Virus record (IMG/VR): IMGVR_UViG_3300035698_019240 | Location: 1 to 64,000 of that record | Direction: 5' to 3' (one strand) | DNA: 64,000 bases | Origin: a virus | Shown: piece after piece, positions 1-9,844 of the stretch | Layout: every line of letters starts with the position of its first letter | Position numbering within the stretch: position 1 is the first letter of the stretch | Notes under the pieces: generated by a model | The model's database searches: none | Seen by the model: the letters and a program-made list of their open reading frames with translations, nothing else | What the model was told of the DNA's origin: nothing | Position numbers and translations under genes: made by a program

Positions 1-1808
1 GTGTTGTTAGTTCCGTGCCTGTTGCCGTTGTATCATGGTCTGCAATTACCTGAGCGTCAACATATTCCTTAACGGCCTGTTCTGTTGGTACAGCGTCATC
101 ACTATTACCTGCTAATGTTCCGTCAATACTAAACTCGTTAATACCTGTACCTGAACCTAAAGTTATTTTACCAGCAGAATCGATACCCATTGCTGTAGTC
201 CAGGAAATTGCCGCATCGGCTGTTCCGCTAGTTTTAACATAAAAGACATGTGTTCCATCCATTTGTTGATATAATGAAGCTTCATCTGTATCTTGATATT
301 TATATCCACCACTATCTCGATAAGCATTTTGCATGATATTTAATATACCTGAAGCTCCAGCTGCCGTAACTGCTGAAAATGAACTATTACCACCTACTTG
401 TAATGCTGTATAAGAACTATGCCATGACTCAAGAGAAGTGTTTCCTATTCCAACATTCCGGTCTTTATCAATTCTTATTGCTTCATAAGAATGATTACCT
501 TGAGATACTATAAATCCTAATTCACTTATACCTCCAGTAGTATTTTGTGCAATTCCTACTATACCAGAGCCTTTTTCTGTATGTGTATCACTAGGACCTC
601 CCTGAAACATTATACCTGTCGCAACTCCAGTTACCTCGGCTTCTTTATGAATTCTAACATCTGCCCATGTTGAGAGGGTATTTGAATCAAAAGTAGCAGA
701 AGTAGCTGCTGATTGTACTTCAAATTTACCAGCAGGACTTGTTGTTCCTATTCCAACATGACCACTATCGTCAATCTTCATTCTATCAGCATTTGAAGTA
801 TTAAATGTTATTGTTCCGCCAGCAACATTACCGGCAGTTAAAATAAGTCTACCTGTTTGGACATGTTCGTTTCCATGAAAAGATACAAGTGCTCCACGAG
901 AACTACTAACATCACCACCACCACCTATCCTAACTACTTTTGTATCTGATCCATTCAAAGTATCCATATAGAGATCAAGATAAGTTGTATCTTCTCCTAT
1001 TATAGATTTATAAACATGTATCTTACCCGCAGAATCAACACTCAATGCAGGATCAGGATCACCATCACTTGCAACCAATTCACTATGCCTATGCAATGTG
1101 TCCGCAATAGAATTGTCGGTTAGTGTTGTTAGTTCCGTGCCTGTTGCCGTTGTATCATGGTCTACAATTACTTGAGAATCAACATATTCCTTAACGGCCT
1201 GTTCTGTTGGTACAGCGTCATCACTATTACCTGCTAATGTTCCGTCAATACTAAATTCATTGATACCAGTACCTGAGAGTAATGTAAGTTTACTATCATT
1301 ACCGATAGTCATTGCTGTAGTCCAGGAAATAGCCGTATCAGCTGTACCAGATGGCGCTACATAGAAATAATGTTTTCCAGAAGCTTGTTTATAATAACTG
1401 GCTTCATCTGTTGAAATGTATTTCCATTCTCCATCATAATAAGAATTTTGAGATATATATAATGAACCTCCTGCTGCAGCAGGAGTGGTAGAAAAAATTG
1501 AGCTATTACCACCTATTTGTAAGGCAGTAAAAATTGCATGCCATGACTCAAGAGAATTGTTTCCAATCCCAACATTACCAGTAGAATCAACGCTCAATGC
1601 AGGATCAGGAGCACCATCACTAGCCACTAATTCACTATGCCTATGTAGAGCATCCGCAATAGAATTGTCTGTTAGTGTTGTTAGTTCCGTGCCTGTTGCC
1701 GTTGTATCATGGTCAGCAATTACTTGAGCATCAACATATTCCTTAACGGCCTGTTCTGTTGGTACTGCGTCATCGCTATCACCTGCTAATGTTCCATCCG
1801 TGCTAAAT
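1..1808 (-). repeat. Three near-identical ~130-bp direct repeats in the fibre gene
   Basis: Stretches at about 1-140, 1115-1255 and 1668-1808 are almost identical at the DNA level. They encode AVPTEQAVKEYVDAQVI followed upstream and downstream by the same residues (DHDTTATGTELTTL). The longer blocks between copies one and two also resemble the block after copy three. Such homology invites recombination that changes fibre length. Confidence 0.8.
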
Positions 1809-4800
1809 TCGTTAATACTGGTACCTGATGTTAACTCTAGCTCACCTGTTATATTCATTCCTCCTTGATATAAATTATCATGAGGAATTTCATTTATTTC
1901 TGCTTTACCAGAAGTCATTACTCTATCTAGAGTACCTGAAGTAGATGTAGCTACAAATAAACCATTACCATAAGTAACTCCACCCCAATTGTTATTATTA
2001 GGAGTAACTCTACTTGTCCAATTAATACCATCAGGTGAGGTCATTACTCTATCAAGGGAACCTGTACTAGATACTGCTACAAATAAACCATTACCGTAAG
2101 TAATTCCATACCAATCATTATTATCAGGAGTAGTTCTACTTGTCCAGGTAATACCATCAGGAGAGGTCATTACCCTATCTAGAGTGCCTGAATAAGATGC
2201 AGCTACGAATAAACCATTACCATAAGTAACTCCACCCCAATTGTTATTATTAGGAGTAACTCTACTTGTCCAATTAATACCATCAGGTGAAGTCATTACT
2301 CTATCAAGGGAACCGTCATAAGATACAGCAACGAATAAACCATTACCGTAAGTAACTGATCGCCAATTATTATCAACAGTAGTAGTCCTACTTGTCCAGG
2401 TAATACCATCAGGTGAGGTCATTACTCTATCACTACCTGAAGTAGATGTAGCTACAAATAAACCATTACCATAAGTAACTGAAAACCAATTGTTATTATT
2501 AGGAGTAACTCTACTTGTCCAATTAATACCATCAGGTGAGGTCATTACTCTATCAAGATCACCCGAATTAGAAACAGCAACGAATAAACCATTACCATAA
2601 GTAACCGATGTCCAACCGTTATCAGCGGCACTAACTCTACTTGTCCAATTAACTCCATCAGGGGAGGTCATTATTCTATTATTGTTACCATCATAAGATG
2701 CAGCTACGAATAAACCATTACCATAAGTAACCGATAACCAACCATTATCACCACCACTAACAGTACTACTACTTGTCCAATCAGTACCTTTAGATATAAT
2801 ATCACCTATTACTTCTAACTTGTCTGTTGGTGTTGATGTTCCTATTCCAACATTACCAGAATCATCAATTCTCATTACTTCTACATTATCTGTTGTAAAT
2901 GTTATATATCCTGTCCCTGCATCTATACATTCAACCGATGTATCACCTTCAAAAATCCTATCCGATATTCCACCACTAACTGATGCAACATAAGTAGATA
3001 CATAAGTTGTAATTGCTTGTTCTGTTGGAACGGCAGTATTACTATTACCTGCAAAAGTTCCATCAGTACTAAACTCATCAACTCTTGCACCTGCTGAAAG
3101 ATATAATCCTGAATCATTAAGATCCATTCTTCTAAAACCACCAGTTGCAAAGCCTATATTATCAGAACCAATTCTATATAATCCTGTATTAACATCAGAA
3201 TTAAAGGCAAGTCCAGGCGTTGCTACTAAACCATCTGCTATTAATATTGTATCACCTGCATCATATTTTGATGAAAGTAATACATCAGTTTCAGTTTCAG
3301 TATAATATCTACCATCATGATAATGTGTTGTATTACTATCACCTGTAAGACCTAAATTGACTCTGGCCGCTGAAGCACTACTAGCACCTGTACCGCCATT
3401 TACAACTTCTAAGTCTGCGCCTAACCAGTCATTATCATTTACTGTACTTTGTATTGCAAGATCGCCAAGTCCTAAATTAGTTCTAGCTGTTGGGGCATCA
3501 CTAGCACCTGTACCGCCATTCACAACTGCCAAATCGGTGCCACTCCAATTATCATTATTGATAGTACTTAATACTGCTAAAGATCCAAGACCAAGGTTTG
3601 ATCTAGCTGTAACAGCACTAACAAGATCACTAAGGTTATTAGCCTCTAATAGAAATCTATCATTCGATTCCGTTTCAGTATAATATCTACTATCATGGTA
3701 ATGTGTTGTATTATCATCACCTGTGAGACCTAAATTGACTCTGGCCGCTGAAGCACTACTAGCACCTGTACCACCGTTCACAATTGCTAAATCCGTGCCA
3801 CTCCAGTTATCATCGTTAATAGAACTCAACAATGCAATAGTTCCAAGACCGAGGTTTGATCTAGCTGTAACAACATTATCAAGATCACTAAGGTTATTAG
3901 ATTCTAATAGAAATCTAGCATCCGATTCGGTTTCGGTAAAATAACGTCCATCATGGTAATGTGTTGTATTACTATCACCTGTAAGACCTAAATTAGTTCT
4001 AGCTGCCGAGGCATCTGTCAGATCACTAAGGTTATTAGATTCTAATAGAAATCTAGCATCCGATTCGGTTTCGGTAAAATAACGTCCATCATGGTAATGT
4101 GTTGTATTGCTATCACCTGTAAGACCTAAATTAGTTCTAGCTGTACCTACATCACTAGCACCGGTACCTCCATTTACAACTGCCAAATCCGTACCATTCC
4201 AATTATCATTGTTGATAGAACTCAACAATGCAATAGTTCCAAGACCTAAATTATCTCTGGCTGCTGATGGACTAACAAGATCACTAAGATTGTTAGATTC
4301 CAATAGAAATCTAGCATCCGATTCCGTTTCGGTAAAATATCGTTGGTCATGGTAATGAGAATCTTCATTATCACCACTTGTACGACCATCAACATAAGTT
4401 TTTATTGCAAGTTGTGTGCTTATTACATCATCGGATGATCCAAGACCTGTATTAGTTGATATATCATTAACATTTGTACCTGATTGTAATTGCATATCAC
4501 CATTTACATCAAGTGTTGCTGATGGACTTGGTTCATTTATACCAAGTCTATCATTTAAATCATCATATACTGAATTTTCACCAAGATTTATACTACCTTT
4601 AGTTCCATTAGATGTACTTTTTAATTGTAAGTCATCACCAGCCGCAGTACCACCATATAGTATTTGACCACCTGAACGACCATTTAAATAAGCATATTGT
4701 GTATGATCATCATCTGCAAGACCTAATAAATTACCATGAGTTGTTGTGGATCCAAATTTAACCCATACTGATCCGTTATATACATATAGAACATTCTCAT

Positions 4801-5368
4801 CTTCAACCCATGAAGCAAACCCTTCTGTAGGAACTACTTCAATCCATCCTGCACCAGAACTTTCATATATATTATTTGTAGTCCAACCACCACTTGTAGC
4901 AGTTGATATATATCTATTACCTAATGTTGAAACGGCACTACCCATAGGTATTCTACTTAATACAGATTCTTGCCAATCAATGCCTTGTGCAAAAGTATCA
5001 ACATATTCTTTTACTGCTTGTTCTGTTGGAACAGCATTATCACTATCTCCTGCTAATGTTCCATCAGTGCTAAATTCACTAATAGTTGTACCACTTGTAA
5101 GTTTTACACTGCCACCAGTTATGCTTACATTATTAGCATTTTGAGTACTCATTGTTCCGAGGCCATGCACAGCTGTTCCTGTATTACCTATATGGGTTTG
5201 TAAGGCTGCATCGTCTGCCATTTTTACCCAATCAGCTGATCCACCAATATACATTATATCATTTGTTGTGTCATATATTATTCTACCTTCATCGGCGGCT
5301 GTCCATGCAGGCAAGGCATTCATTTCTAAAATGAATTCACCTTTCATTTCAATTCCGTGAAATTCCAA
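1..5368 (-). CDS. Giant tail fibre protein, 3' end beyond left edge
   Basis: The reading frame runs at least 1,789 codons and leaves the window still open. I chose the TTG start at 5368 because GGAGG lies 8 nt upstream and the first ~30 residues (FHGIEM, WTAADEGRI) match the N-termini of the fibre genes at 7111 and 8432. The body is built from fibre-type repeats: HYHDGRYFTETESDARF units, NLSDL..AARTNLGL units, several DGTLAG.SD.AVPTEQAVKEYV units, seven ~41-residue Asp-box-like repeats (about 1905-2790) and GNVGIGTTSP segments. GNVGIG segments are common in fibres that end in a self-cleaving chaperone domain, but that end lies outside the window. It probably forms a trimeric long fibre for host recognition. 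Being the promoter-distal gene of the fibre cluster fits this role. Confidence 0.9.
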   Translation of the reverse strand, partial: MEFHGIEMKGEFILEMNALPAWTAADEGRIIYDTTNDIMYIGGSADWVKMADDAALQTHIGNTGTAVHGLGTMSTQNANNVSITGGSVKLTSGTTISEFSTDGTLAGDSDNAVPTEQAVKEYVDTFAQGIDWQESVLSRIPMGSAVSTLGNRYISTATSGGWTTNNIYESSGAGWIEVVPTEGFASWVEDENVLYVYNGSVWVKFGSTTTHGNLLGLADDDHTQYAYLNGRSGGQILYGGTAAGDDLQLKSTSNGTKGSINLGENSVYDDLNDRLGINEPSPSATLDVNGDMQLQSGTNVNDISTNTGLGSSDDVISTQLAIKTYVDGRTSGDNEDSHYHDQRYFTETESDARFLLESNNLSDLVSPSAARDNLGLGTIALLSSINNDNWNGTDLAVVNGGTGASDVGTARTNLGLTGDSNTTHYHDGRYFTETESDARFLLESNNLSDLTDASAARTNLGLTGDSNTTHYHDGRYFTETESDARFLLESNNLSDLDNVVTARSNLGLGTIALLSSINDDNWSGTDLAIVNGGTGASSASAARVNLGLTGDDNTTHYHDSRYYTETESNDRFLLEANNLSDLVSAVTARSNLGLGSLAVLSTINNDNWSGTDLAVVNGGTGASDAPTARTNLGLGDLAIQSTVNDNDWLGADLEVVNGGTGASSASAARVNLGLTGDSNTTHYHDGRYYTETETDVLLSSKYDAGDTILIADGLVATPGLAFNSDVNTGLYRIGSDNIGFATGGFRRMDLNDSGLYLSAGARVDEFSTDGTFAGNSNTAVPTEQAITTYVSTYVASVSGGISDRIFEGDTSVECIDAGTGYITFTTDNVEVMRIDDSGNVGIGTSTPTDKLEVIGDIISKGTDWTSSSTVSGGDNGWLSVTYGNGLFVAASYDGNNNRIMTSPDGVNWTSRVSAADNGWTSVTYGNGLFVAVSNSGDLDRVMTSPDGINWTSRVTPNNNNWFSVTYGNGLFVATSTSGSDRVMTSPDGITWTSRTTTVDNNWRSVTYGNGLFVAVSYDGSLDRVMTSPDGINWTSRVTPNNNNWGGVTYGNGLFVAASYSGTLDRVMTSPDGITWTSRTTPDNNDWYGITYGNGLFVAVSSTGSLDRVMTSPDGINWTSRVTPNNNNWGGVTYGNGLFVATSTSGTLDRVMTSGKAEINEIPHDNLYQGGMNITGELELTSGTSINEFSTDGTLAGDSDDAVPTEQAVKEYVDAQVIADHDTTATGTELTTLTDNSIADALHRHSELVASDGAPDPALSVDSTGNVGIGNNSLESWHAIFTALQIGGNSSIFSTTPAAAGGSLYISQNSYYDGEWKYISTDEASYYKQASGKHYFYVAPSGTADTAISWTTAMTIGNDSKLTLLSGTGINEFSIDGTLAGNSDDAVPTEQAVKEYVDSQVIVDHDTTATGTELTTLTDNSIADTLHRHSELVASDGDPDPALSVDSAGKIHVYKSIIGEDTTYLDLYMDTLNGSDTKVVRIGGGGDVSSSRGALVSFHGNEHVQTGRLILTAGNVAGGTITFNTSNADRMKIDDSGHVGIGTTSPAGKFEVQSAATSATFDSNTLSTWADVRIHKEAEVTGVATGIMFQGGPSDTHTEKGSGIVGIAQNTTGGISELGFIVSQGNHSYEAIRIDKDRNVGIGNTSLESWHSSYTALQVGGNSSFSAVTAAGASGILNIMQNAYRDSGGYKYQDTDEASLYQQMDGTHVFYVKTSGTADAAISWTTAMGIDSAGKITLGSGTGINEFSIDGTLAGNSDDAVPTEQAVKEYVDAQVIADHDTTATGTELTT
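1905..2790 (-). repeat. Seven tandem ~125-bp repeats encoding Asp-box-like propeller blades
   Basis: Within the giant fibre, a unit of roughly 41 residues recurs seven times. Each has an NGLFVA segment and a VMTSPDGINWTSR-type segment; the latter matches the Asp-box/BNR pattern S/T-x-D-x-G-x-T-W. The copy nearest the N-terminus has lost the Asp-box (GTDWTSS). Seven blades suit a beta-propeller that could bind a surface glycan. The fold is inferred. Confidence 0.7.
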
Positions 5369-5371
5369 TTA

Positions 5372-5483
5372 TTATTCCTCCAACTTGAATTTTATTGTTG
5401 TTAGTTCTTCTTTTAAGTTATTTACTTCAACACATAACTCTTGAACCGATTTTTACTAATAATGCTACTATAACTACTATCAT
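5372..5483 (-). pseudogene. Possible frameshifted mini membrane/coiled-coil protein
   Basis: An ATG at 5483 opens a hydrophobic frame (MIVVIVALLVK) that ends early. After an AAAAA run a second frame reads a charged, coiled-coil-like tail ending KFKLEE just before the fibre start. Removing one A would join them into a ~36-residue protein. No clear ribosome site is visible for the ATG. It could be a decayed gene, a sequence error or chance. Confidence 0.3.
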
Positions 5484-5522
5484 ATAATAGCCCCGTATAC
5501 TAATTTAATATTTTAAAATATC

Positions 5523-6437
5523 CTATTCAGAATAAGGTGAAGTTTCTAAATCAAAAGAAACTCCTTTATAACAAGCAGTGCCTACTACAATTCTCGCCTC
5601 ATCAATGTATCCGTCAAGATAATTACCACCAAAATTGATATAATTAATACTAGTGGGATTTATTATACCTGTAAATGATGTGCCAATATCCCATGTAACC
5701 TTATTACCATTTATATAACCATAAACATTGTCACCGTATCTCTCAACAGCAAAGTGATTCCAGGTGTTAGAAGTATATGCTTGAATTGATTTAAAGATAC
5801 ATGCTGTTGTTGTTGTATTCAAATACATAAGGAGCTTATCTCCATTTCCGATATACATTACAAAACTTCGATTACTACCAGAATCATAATATCTATAAAA
5901 TAACTTTCCTGTATCACTATAAAGAGCGTTAGGGTATACCCACGTATCCATAGTCCAATCATCAGAACCAAGAATATAATCTTCGATAGATGGCATTTGT
6001 ACTTCATCACCGCCTGAAAATCTACCTGAGTAAGTTCCAAATTTCTTTGTTCCACTTGAAAAAGACACTCCGCTATTAACAGGTATATTGTTTCCTGTTG
6101 CGTCATCAACATTATTATCTAAATGTAGTAATAAAGTTGAAAAAGTTGAAAAGGTCATTGTATTTAATTGACTCAACATGGTAGAGTGTAGAGTTGCTGT
6201 AATTATATTACCTGAGGATACTGTACCCTGTGTATCGTCCGACTCATTGGACAGAACCGATAGTTCATTATGTTTATTAATAAGTGTTGTATGCCATGAG
6301 GCTTGTATTAAATCACCTGATGATATATCACTTAAACCAGTTACATCAACTCCTGCTTCACCAGCCTTGGTATCACATAAATCTTTTAAAGCGTTTATGT
6401 CTGTTGTTGTTATTTTTTCACTTGAAGTTATTGCCAT
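5523..6437 (-). CDS. LamG/concanavalin A-like tail protein
   Basis: A 304-residue protein. The C-terminal ~200 residues have the laminin-G-like jelly-roll pattern: LLLHLDNNVDDATGN, then SGRFSGGDEVQMPS, DDWTMDTWVYP, NTWNHFAVERYGDNVYGYINGNK and DGYIDEARIVVG. The N-terminal ~90 residues look like a helical fibre stalk. Such domains on phage tails usually bind carbohydrate or decorate fibres. It lies between two fibre genes, so an adhesin or fibre tip role is likely. It ends 3 nt upstream of nothing recognisable but the mini-ORF near 5483; the start ATG has GGTAAAATAGGA upstream. Confidence 0.8.
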   Translation of the reverse strand: MAITSSEKITTTDINALKDLCDTKAGEAGVDVTGLSDISSGDLIQASWHTTLINKHNELSVLSNESDDTQGTVSSGNIITATLHSTMLSQLNTMTFSTFSTLLLHLDNNVDDATGNNIPVNSGVSFSSGTKKFGTYSGRFSGGDEVQMPSIEDYILGSDDWTMDTWVYPNALYSDTGKLFYRYYDSGSNRSFVMYIGNGDKLLMYLNTTTTACIFKSIQAYTSNTWNHFAVERYGDNVYGYINGNKVTWDIGTSFTGIINPTSINYINFGGNYLDGYIDEARIVVGTACYKGVSFDLETSPYSE

Positions 6438-6439
6438 TC

Positions 6440-7111
6440 CTATTTTACCTTAACCCAATGACGACCATTAACGTCTATATTTTCAGGTCCCCAATTTTTA
6501 GAATTTTCAGGTTTATGATACATTGCTGTTAATCTTCCTGGATACATAATTGTTTCTTCTTTGGTCATTTCAGTTAAATGACCATTTTCATCATTTGTTA
6601 ATATTGTACCACAAGGATATATTTGGTCTACATAAGCTAATACCCATCCTGAGATTGCAACTGGTAGTTTTTCTTTATTACTATCACTACCAACACTTAG
6701 ACCAAAAGTATCTGAAGCAATTCCAATAACTGCCATTTGACACCTTTCAGTACATAATTTAGCTCCTTCATATGAATCATAGTAACACATACCGGGGATT
6801 ACCTCATCAATAACATCATGAAAGTCTGCTATATCGTTATATACAGGATTAAAACATTTTGTAGCGTAGAAATAACCGTCATAATTCAATCTTGTTGATC
6901 CAGATGGATCAACTGTTCCTAAATAAAAGGATCCTGATGTTTTAGTTGTAAAAGTACTGTTAATACTTACCCATTCCGTACTATTACCCACCATTAATGT
7001 TTCAGTATCAGTATCATATATTATTCTACCTTCATCGGCAGCTGTCCATGATGGCAAGGCATTCATTTCTAAAATGAATTCACCTTTCATTTCAATTCCG
7101 TGAAATTCCAA
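6440..7111 (-). CDS. Short tail fibre with shared N-terminal attachment domain
   Basis: 223 residues from a TTG start at 7111 preceded by GGAGG. The first ~30 residues nearly repeat the N-terminus of the giant fibre (FHGIEM, ILEMNALPSWTAADEGRIIYD), pointing to a common attachment site on the baseplate. The C-terminal half (GIASDTFGLSV, PVAISGWVLAYVDQIYPCGTI, YPGRLTAMY) resembles the chaperone-type end domains of appendage proteins such as the Peptidase_G2 family, but this match is weak. Receptor-binding or accessory fibre function is inferred from context. Confidence 0.7.
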   Translation of the reverse strand: MEFHGIEMKGEFILEMNALPSWTAADEGRIIYDTDTETLMVGNSTEWVSINSTFTTKTSGSFYLGTVDPSGSTRLNYDGYFYATKCFNPVYNDIADFHDVIDEVIPGMCYYDSYEGAKLCTERCQMAVIGIASDTFGLSVGSDSNKEKLPVAISGWVLAYVDQIYPCGTILTNDENGHLTEMTKEETIMYPGRLTAMYHKPENSKNWGPENIDVNGRHWVKVK

Positions 7112-7114
7112 TTG

Positions 7115-7555
7115 TTATTCCTCCGTTTTTATATCTTGATATGTTTGATGACTTTCTAATTTTTTTTGAATTTGTTGATCTATCATTCTTTTCTCTATAT
7201 CTTTTTCATGCGTCTTTTTCATATCTTCAAGTAATGCCACTAATTGTTGTAATGCTGGATCAGGTTTAGGTATTGTGGTACCATTAGTTGTATTGAATAC
7301 CATTCCATTACGAAATGTTTCAATTGCTTGCTGATTACCTTCTAATAATCCTAAAGATTCCCATTGCATTCTAAACATAAAAATATCAAGACAATCTTTT
7401 ACTATATCTTTCTCCATTGGGTTATCTTTTTTTGGCATTGATACTTCTGTCCAAGCAGGACATCCTTCTTTACCATCCCAACACTTTTCCGGACAACCTT
7501 TTTTAAAAGCTGCTATATTTCTAATACATGGTCTTTTTTTTACACTTTTTAACAT
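7115..7555 (-). CDS. Cys-containing protein of the fibre cluster, unknown function
   Basis: 146 residues, not recognised. The N-terminal 40 residues carry CIRN, CPEKCWDGKEGCPAW, four clustered cysteines that could hold a metal. The C-terminal third is charged and likely coiled coil (QLVALLEDMKKTHEKDIEKRM). It sits between two fibre genes with 3-20 nt gaps, so it could be a small structural or fibre-assembly protein. Confidence 0.65.
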   Translation of the reverse strand: MLKSVKKRPCIRNIAAFKKGCPEKCWDGKEGCPAWTEVSMPKKDNPMEKDIVKDCLDIFMFRMQWESLGLLEGNQQAIETFRNGMVFNTTNGTTIPKPDPALQQLVALLEDMKKTHEKDIEKRMIDQQIQKKLESHQTYQDIKTEE

Positions 7556-7574
7556 ATTTTTAATTCTCCTTTAT

Positions 7575-8432
7575 TTAACTTTTTACAGCTACAATAACTG
7601 TTAGATATCGTGGATTTAATATTACTCCGCTTGAGCCTGTATTACCATGACCATGGGCATTACTACCACCAGAATAACCAACACCATTTCCTATATATGT
7701 TGCTCCTCCTGAACCACCCCAACTACCTTCAGCATAAGAGTGTGTACCAGAACCAGCACCATCTCTCCAAGGCCATTTCCATTGGGCATGAGTATGACTT
7801 GGCATTTCTGCATATGTTAATGAATGACTTGAGGTACTATGTAAATGTGACATACTTTTACCTATTAAATCCCAACTACCACCAGTTAAGGCTCCTGTTC
7901 CCCCAGTATTCGCTAACATTATTGCTCCTTTATATGATGAATGAGAATATGTTTCATCTCTTACCCATCCTGTAGGTGCCGAAGCTTGTGTAAATAACAT
8001 TTTCGTACTTGAAGGAAAAACATTTGCTGCTGTATATGAAGCTGTATATGTCTTTACTGCCTTTTCTGTAGGAACTACATCATCACTATTTCCTGCAAAT
8101 GTCCCATCAATACTAAATTCACTAATAGTTGTACCACTTGTAAGTTTTACACTGCCACCAGTTATGCTTACATTATTAGCATTTTGAGTACTCATTGTTC
8201 CGAGGCCATGCACAGCTGTTCCTGTATTACCTATATGTGTATTTGTATCGACTATATGAGATTGTAAGTCTGCATCATCTGTCATTTTTACCCAGTCAGT
8301 CGATCCACCAATATACATTATATCATTTGTTGTGTCATATGTTATTCTACCTTCATCGGCGGCTGTCCATGCAGGCAATGCCCTTTTCTCTAATATAAGT
8401 TGTCCTTGCATTTCAATTCCATGAAATTTCAT
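7575..8432 (-). CDS. Tail fibre with collar-type receptor-binding tip
   Basis: 285 residues. Residues 1-35 repeat the shared attachment domain (FHGIEMQGQLILEKRALPAWTAADEGRI, in part). Residues 60-130 share HIGNTGTAVHGLGTMST and SGTTISEFSIDGTFAG with the giant fibre. The C-terminal ~140 residues follow the phage tail-collar pattern: APTGWVRDETYS, GAIMLAN, EMPSHTHAQWKW, several G-rich and His loops, and PRYLTVIVAVK at the end. Collar-type tips with paired His residues bind metals in T4 gp12-like fibres. Likely a short tail fibre. Confidence 0.85.
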   Translation of the reverse strand: MKFHGIEMQGQLILEKRALPAWTAADEGRITYDTTNDIMYIGGSTDWVKMTDDADLQSHIVDTNTHIGNTGTAVHGLGTMSTQNANNVSITGGSVKLTSGTTISEFSIDGTFAGNSDDVVPTEKAVKTYTASYTAANVFPSSTKMLFTQASAPTGWVRDETYSHSSYKGAIMLANTGGTGALTGGSWDLIGKSMSHLHSTSSHSLTYAEMPSHTHAQWKWPWRDGAGSGTHSYAEGSWGGSGGATYIGNGVGYSGGSNAHGHGNTGSSGVILNPRYLTVIVAVKS

Positions 8433-8795
8433 TTAATTTTTCTCCTGTATTTGTTTTTCCACAGATGTCTGAGCTTTACCTATTTTATCACAAGCTTTAA
8501 AAAATTTCGCTTTTAAAACAGACCTCTTTCTTTCATTGAGTTTGATTTTATTTATTGATATTCCTTCATCAAGACAAAAATCAAATTTTAATTTACCTTT
8601 ATAAAACTTTCGTAATTGTTTGTTGAGACATTCTACAATTTCTATTACATCATTATCAATAATATATTTCTCTTGTACCTTTTCAACAGAATCTTTATAA
8701 TCTGTTTTACCATTCACCAATTTTACATTCATTGATCTAAAGATGTTGACATCTTTATCATCACACGACAATCCCATGTATTTGAATAATCTCAT
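8433..8795 (-). CDS. Unknown 120-residue protein in tail cluster
   Basis: Not recognised. Lys-rich (pattern KYIIDNDVIEIVECLNKQLRKFYKGKLKFDFC), mostly helical, no transmembrane segment. It directly precedes the collar-type fibre gene with no gap, so a small chaperone for fibre assembly is possible, by analogy with T4 gp57A/gp38 gene order only. Confidence 0.6.
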   Translation of the reverse strand: MRLFKYMGLSCDDKDVNIFRSMNVKLVNGKTDYKDSVEKVQEKYIIDNDVIEIVECLNKQLRKFYKGKLKFDFCLDEGISINKIKLNERKRSVLKAKFFKACDKIGKAQTSVEKQIQEKN

Positions 8796-8803
8796 TTATT
8801 TAC

Positions 8804-9814
8804 CTATCCCGCTACCGTTGCGTTTGATGTACCGAAAGTAGCAGGCACCGTAGCTATCCATAACCTTATTGTACTGGAACTTATATATTCTATATCAGCA
8901 GGCATTACTCTCATACTTGTACTATCTCTATAGAGTTCAACAACCGGATAATTCCACGGCCAAGTTGCATTCTCAGTATTTACTAAATCAGTTGAATAAG
9001 GACCTGTACCACTCCAACCACTTGTAGCTATACTAAACGATTCTCTATAAGGTCTTGTATACATCATGTTATTACTAACTACTTTATCTTTAACTGTGTC
9101 TGTATCAGTCTCGTCAACTTCTGTAATACCATGAGGATTACTTGTAGTGGTTATTGAATCTTTATGATCTTCCCAACCTTTAGCCAATAAGTTATTTAAT
9201 AATTTATTGTATGTTGCATCTGTATCAATCTCATCAACATCTGTTAAATCATGAGGATCACCAGTTGCATGGGTAAGGTCTTTATGGTCTTCCCAACCTT
9301 TAGCTAAATTATTACTTACAACCTTATTTAATGCTATTGTTGTGTCAGTTTCATCAACCTCTGTTATATCATGAGGAGTACTGGTTAATATAGACTCGTC
9401 TGCATGATCATTCCATTTTTTAGCAAGAAGGTTACTAAGCATTTTATTTTTTGTAGAGTCCGTACTAGTCTCATCAACCTCTGCTAACGCTACAAACACA
9501 TCTATATAATCTATTTGACCTGATGTTATACCTGTTTTATACCATGCCAGTTTAAATTTTTGTGTATTACCGTAACCAGACGTTTCATCTGTATCACCTA
9601 CCCAAAATTCAAAAAATCCATCAAGTCCTGTAAGTATAATATCTGATTCTGTTCCTCCATCTGCAACCGGATAAGTCTTAAATGCAGTTCCACCTGACTC
9701 ACTTGGATATAACCAAACAGCTTCGGTTAATGCTGCTTTATATACATATATTGAAGCGTTTGTAATTGGTTCACCTACTTCATTCACTAAATATTGCCAA
9801 TAGTGTTTCCTCAT
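8804..9814 (-). CDS. Baseplate/fibre protein with four ~45-residue repeats
   Basis: 336 residues. The N-terminus (YLVNEVGEPITNASIYVY) looks like a beta-sandwich of the carboxypeptidase-regulatory or fibre-anchor type often found at phage baseplates. Residues ~110-250 are four repeats of VDETDT...NKVVSNNLAKGWEDHKD...PH.ITE. The C-terminal 80 residues are beta-rich (RESFSIATSGWSGTGPYST). It lies between the tail-protein-I-like gene and the fibres, so it may connect fibres to the wedge. Confidence 0.7.
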   Translation of the reverse strand: MRKHYWQYLVNEVGEPITNASIYVYKAALTEAVWLYPSESGGTAFKTYPVADGGTESDIILTGLDGFFEFWVGDTDETSGYGNTQKFKLAWYKTGITSGQIDYIDVFVALAEVDETSTDSTKNKMLSNLLAKKWNDHADESILTSTPHDITEVDETDTTIALNKVVSNNLAKGWEDHKDLTHATGDPHDLTDVDEIDTDATYNKLLNNLLAKGWEDHKDSITTTSNPHGITEVDETDTDTVKDKVVSNNMMYTRPYRESFSIATSGWSGTGPYSTDLVNTENATWPWNYPVVELYRDSTSMRVMPADIEYISSSTIRLWIATVPATFGTSNATVAG

Positions 9815-9844
9815 ATTATCTCCTTCTCTCTTTCAATCTTTTCT

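Noticed and set aside
1485-5334. Several plus-strand open frames opposite the giant fibre
   Set aside because: They are antisense mirrors of the repetitive fibre codons, with no ribosome sites; the minus frame is continuous and protein-like.
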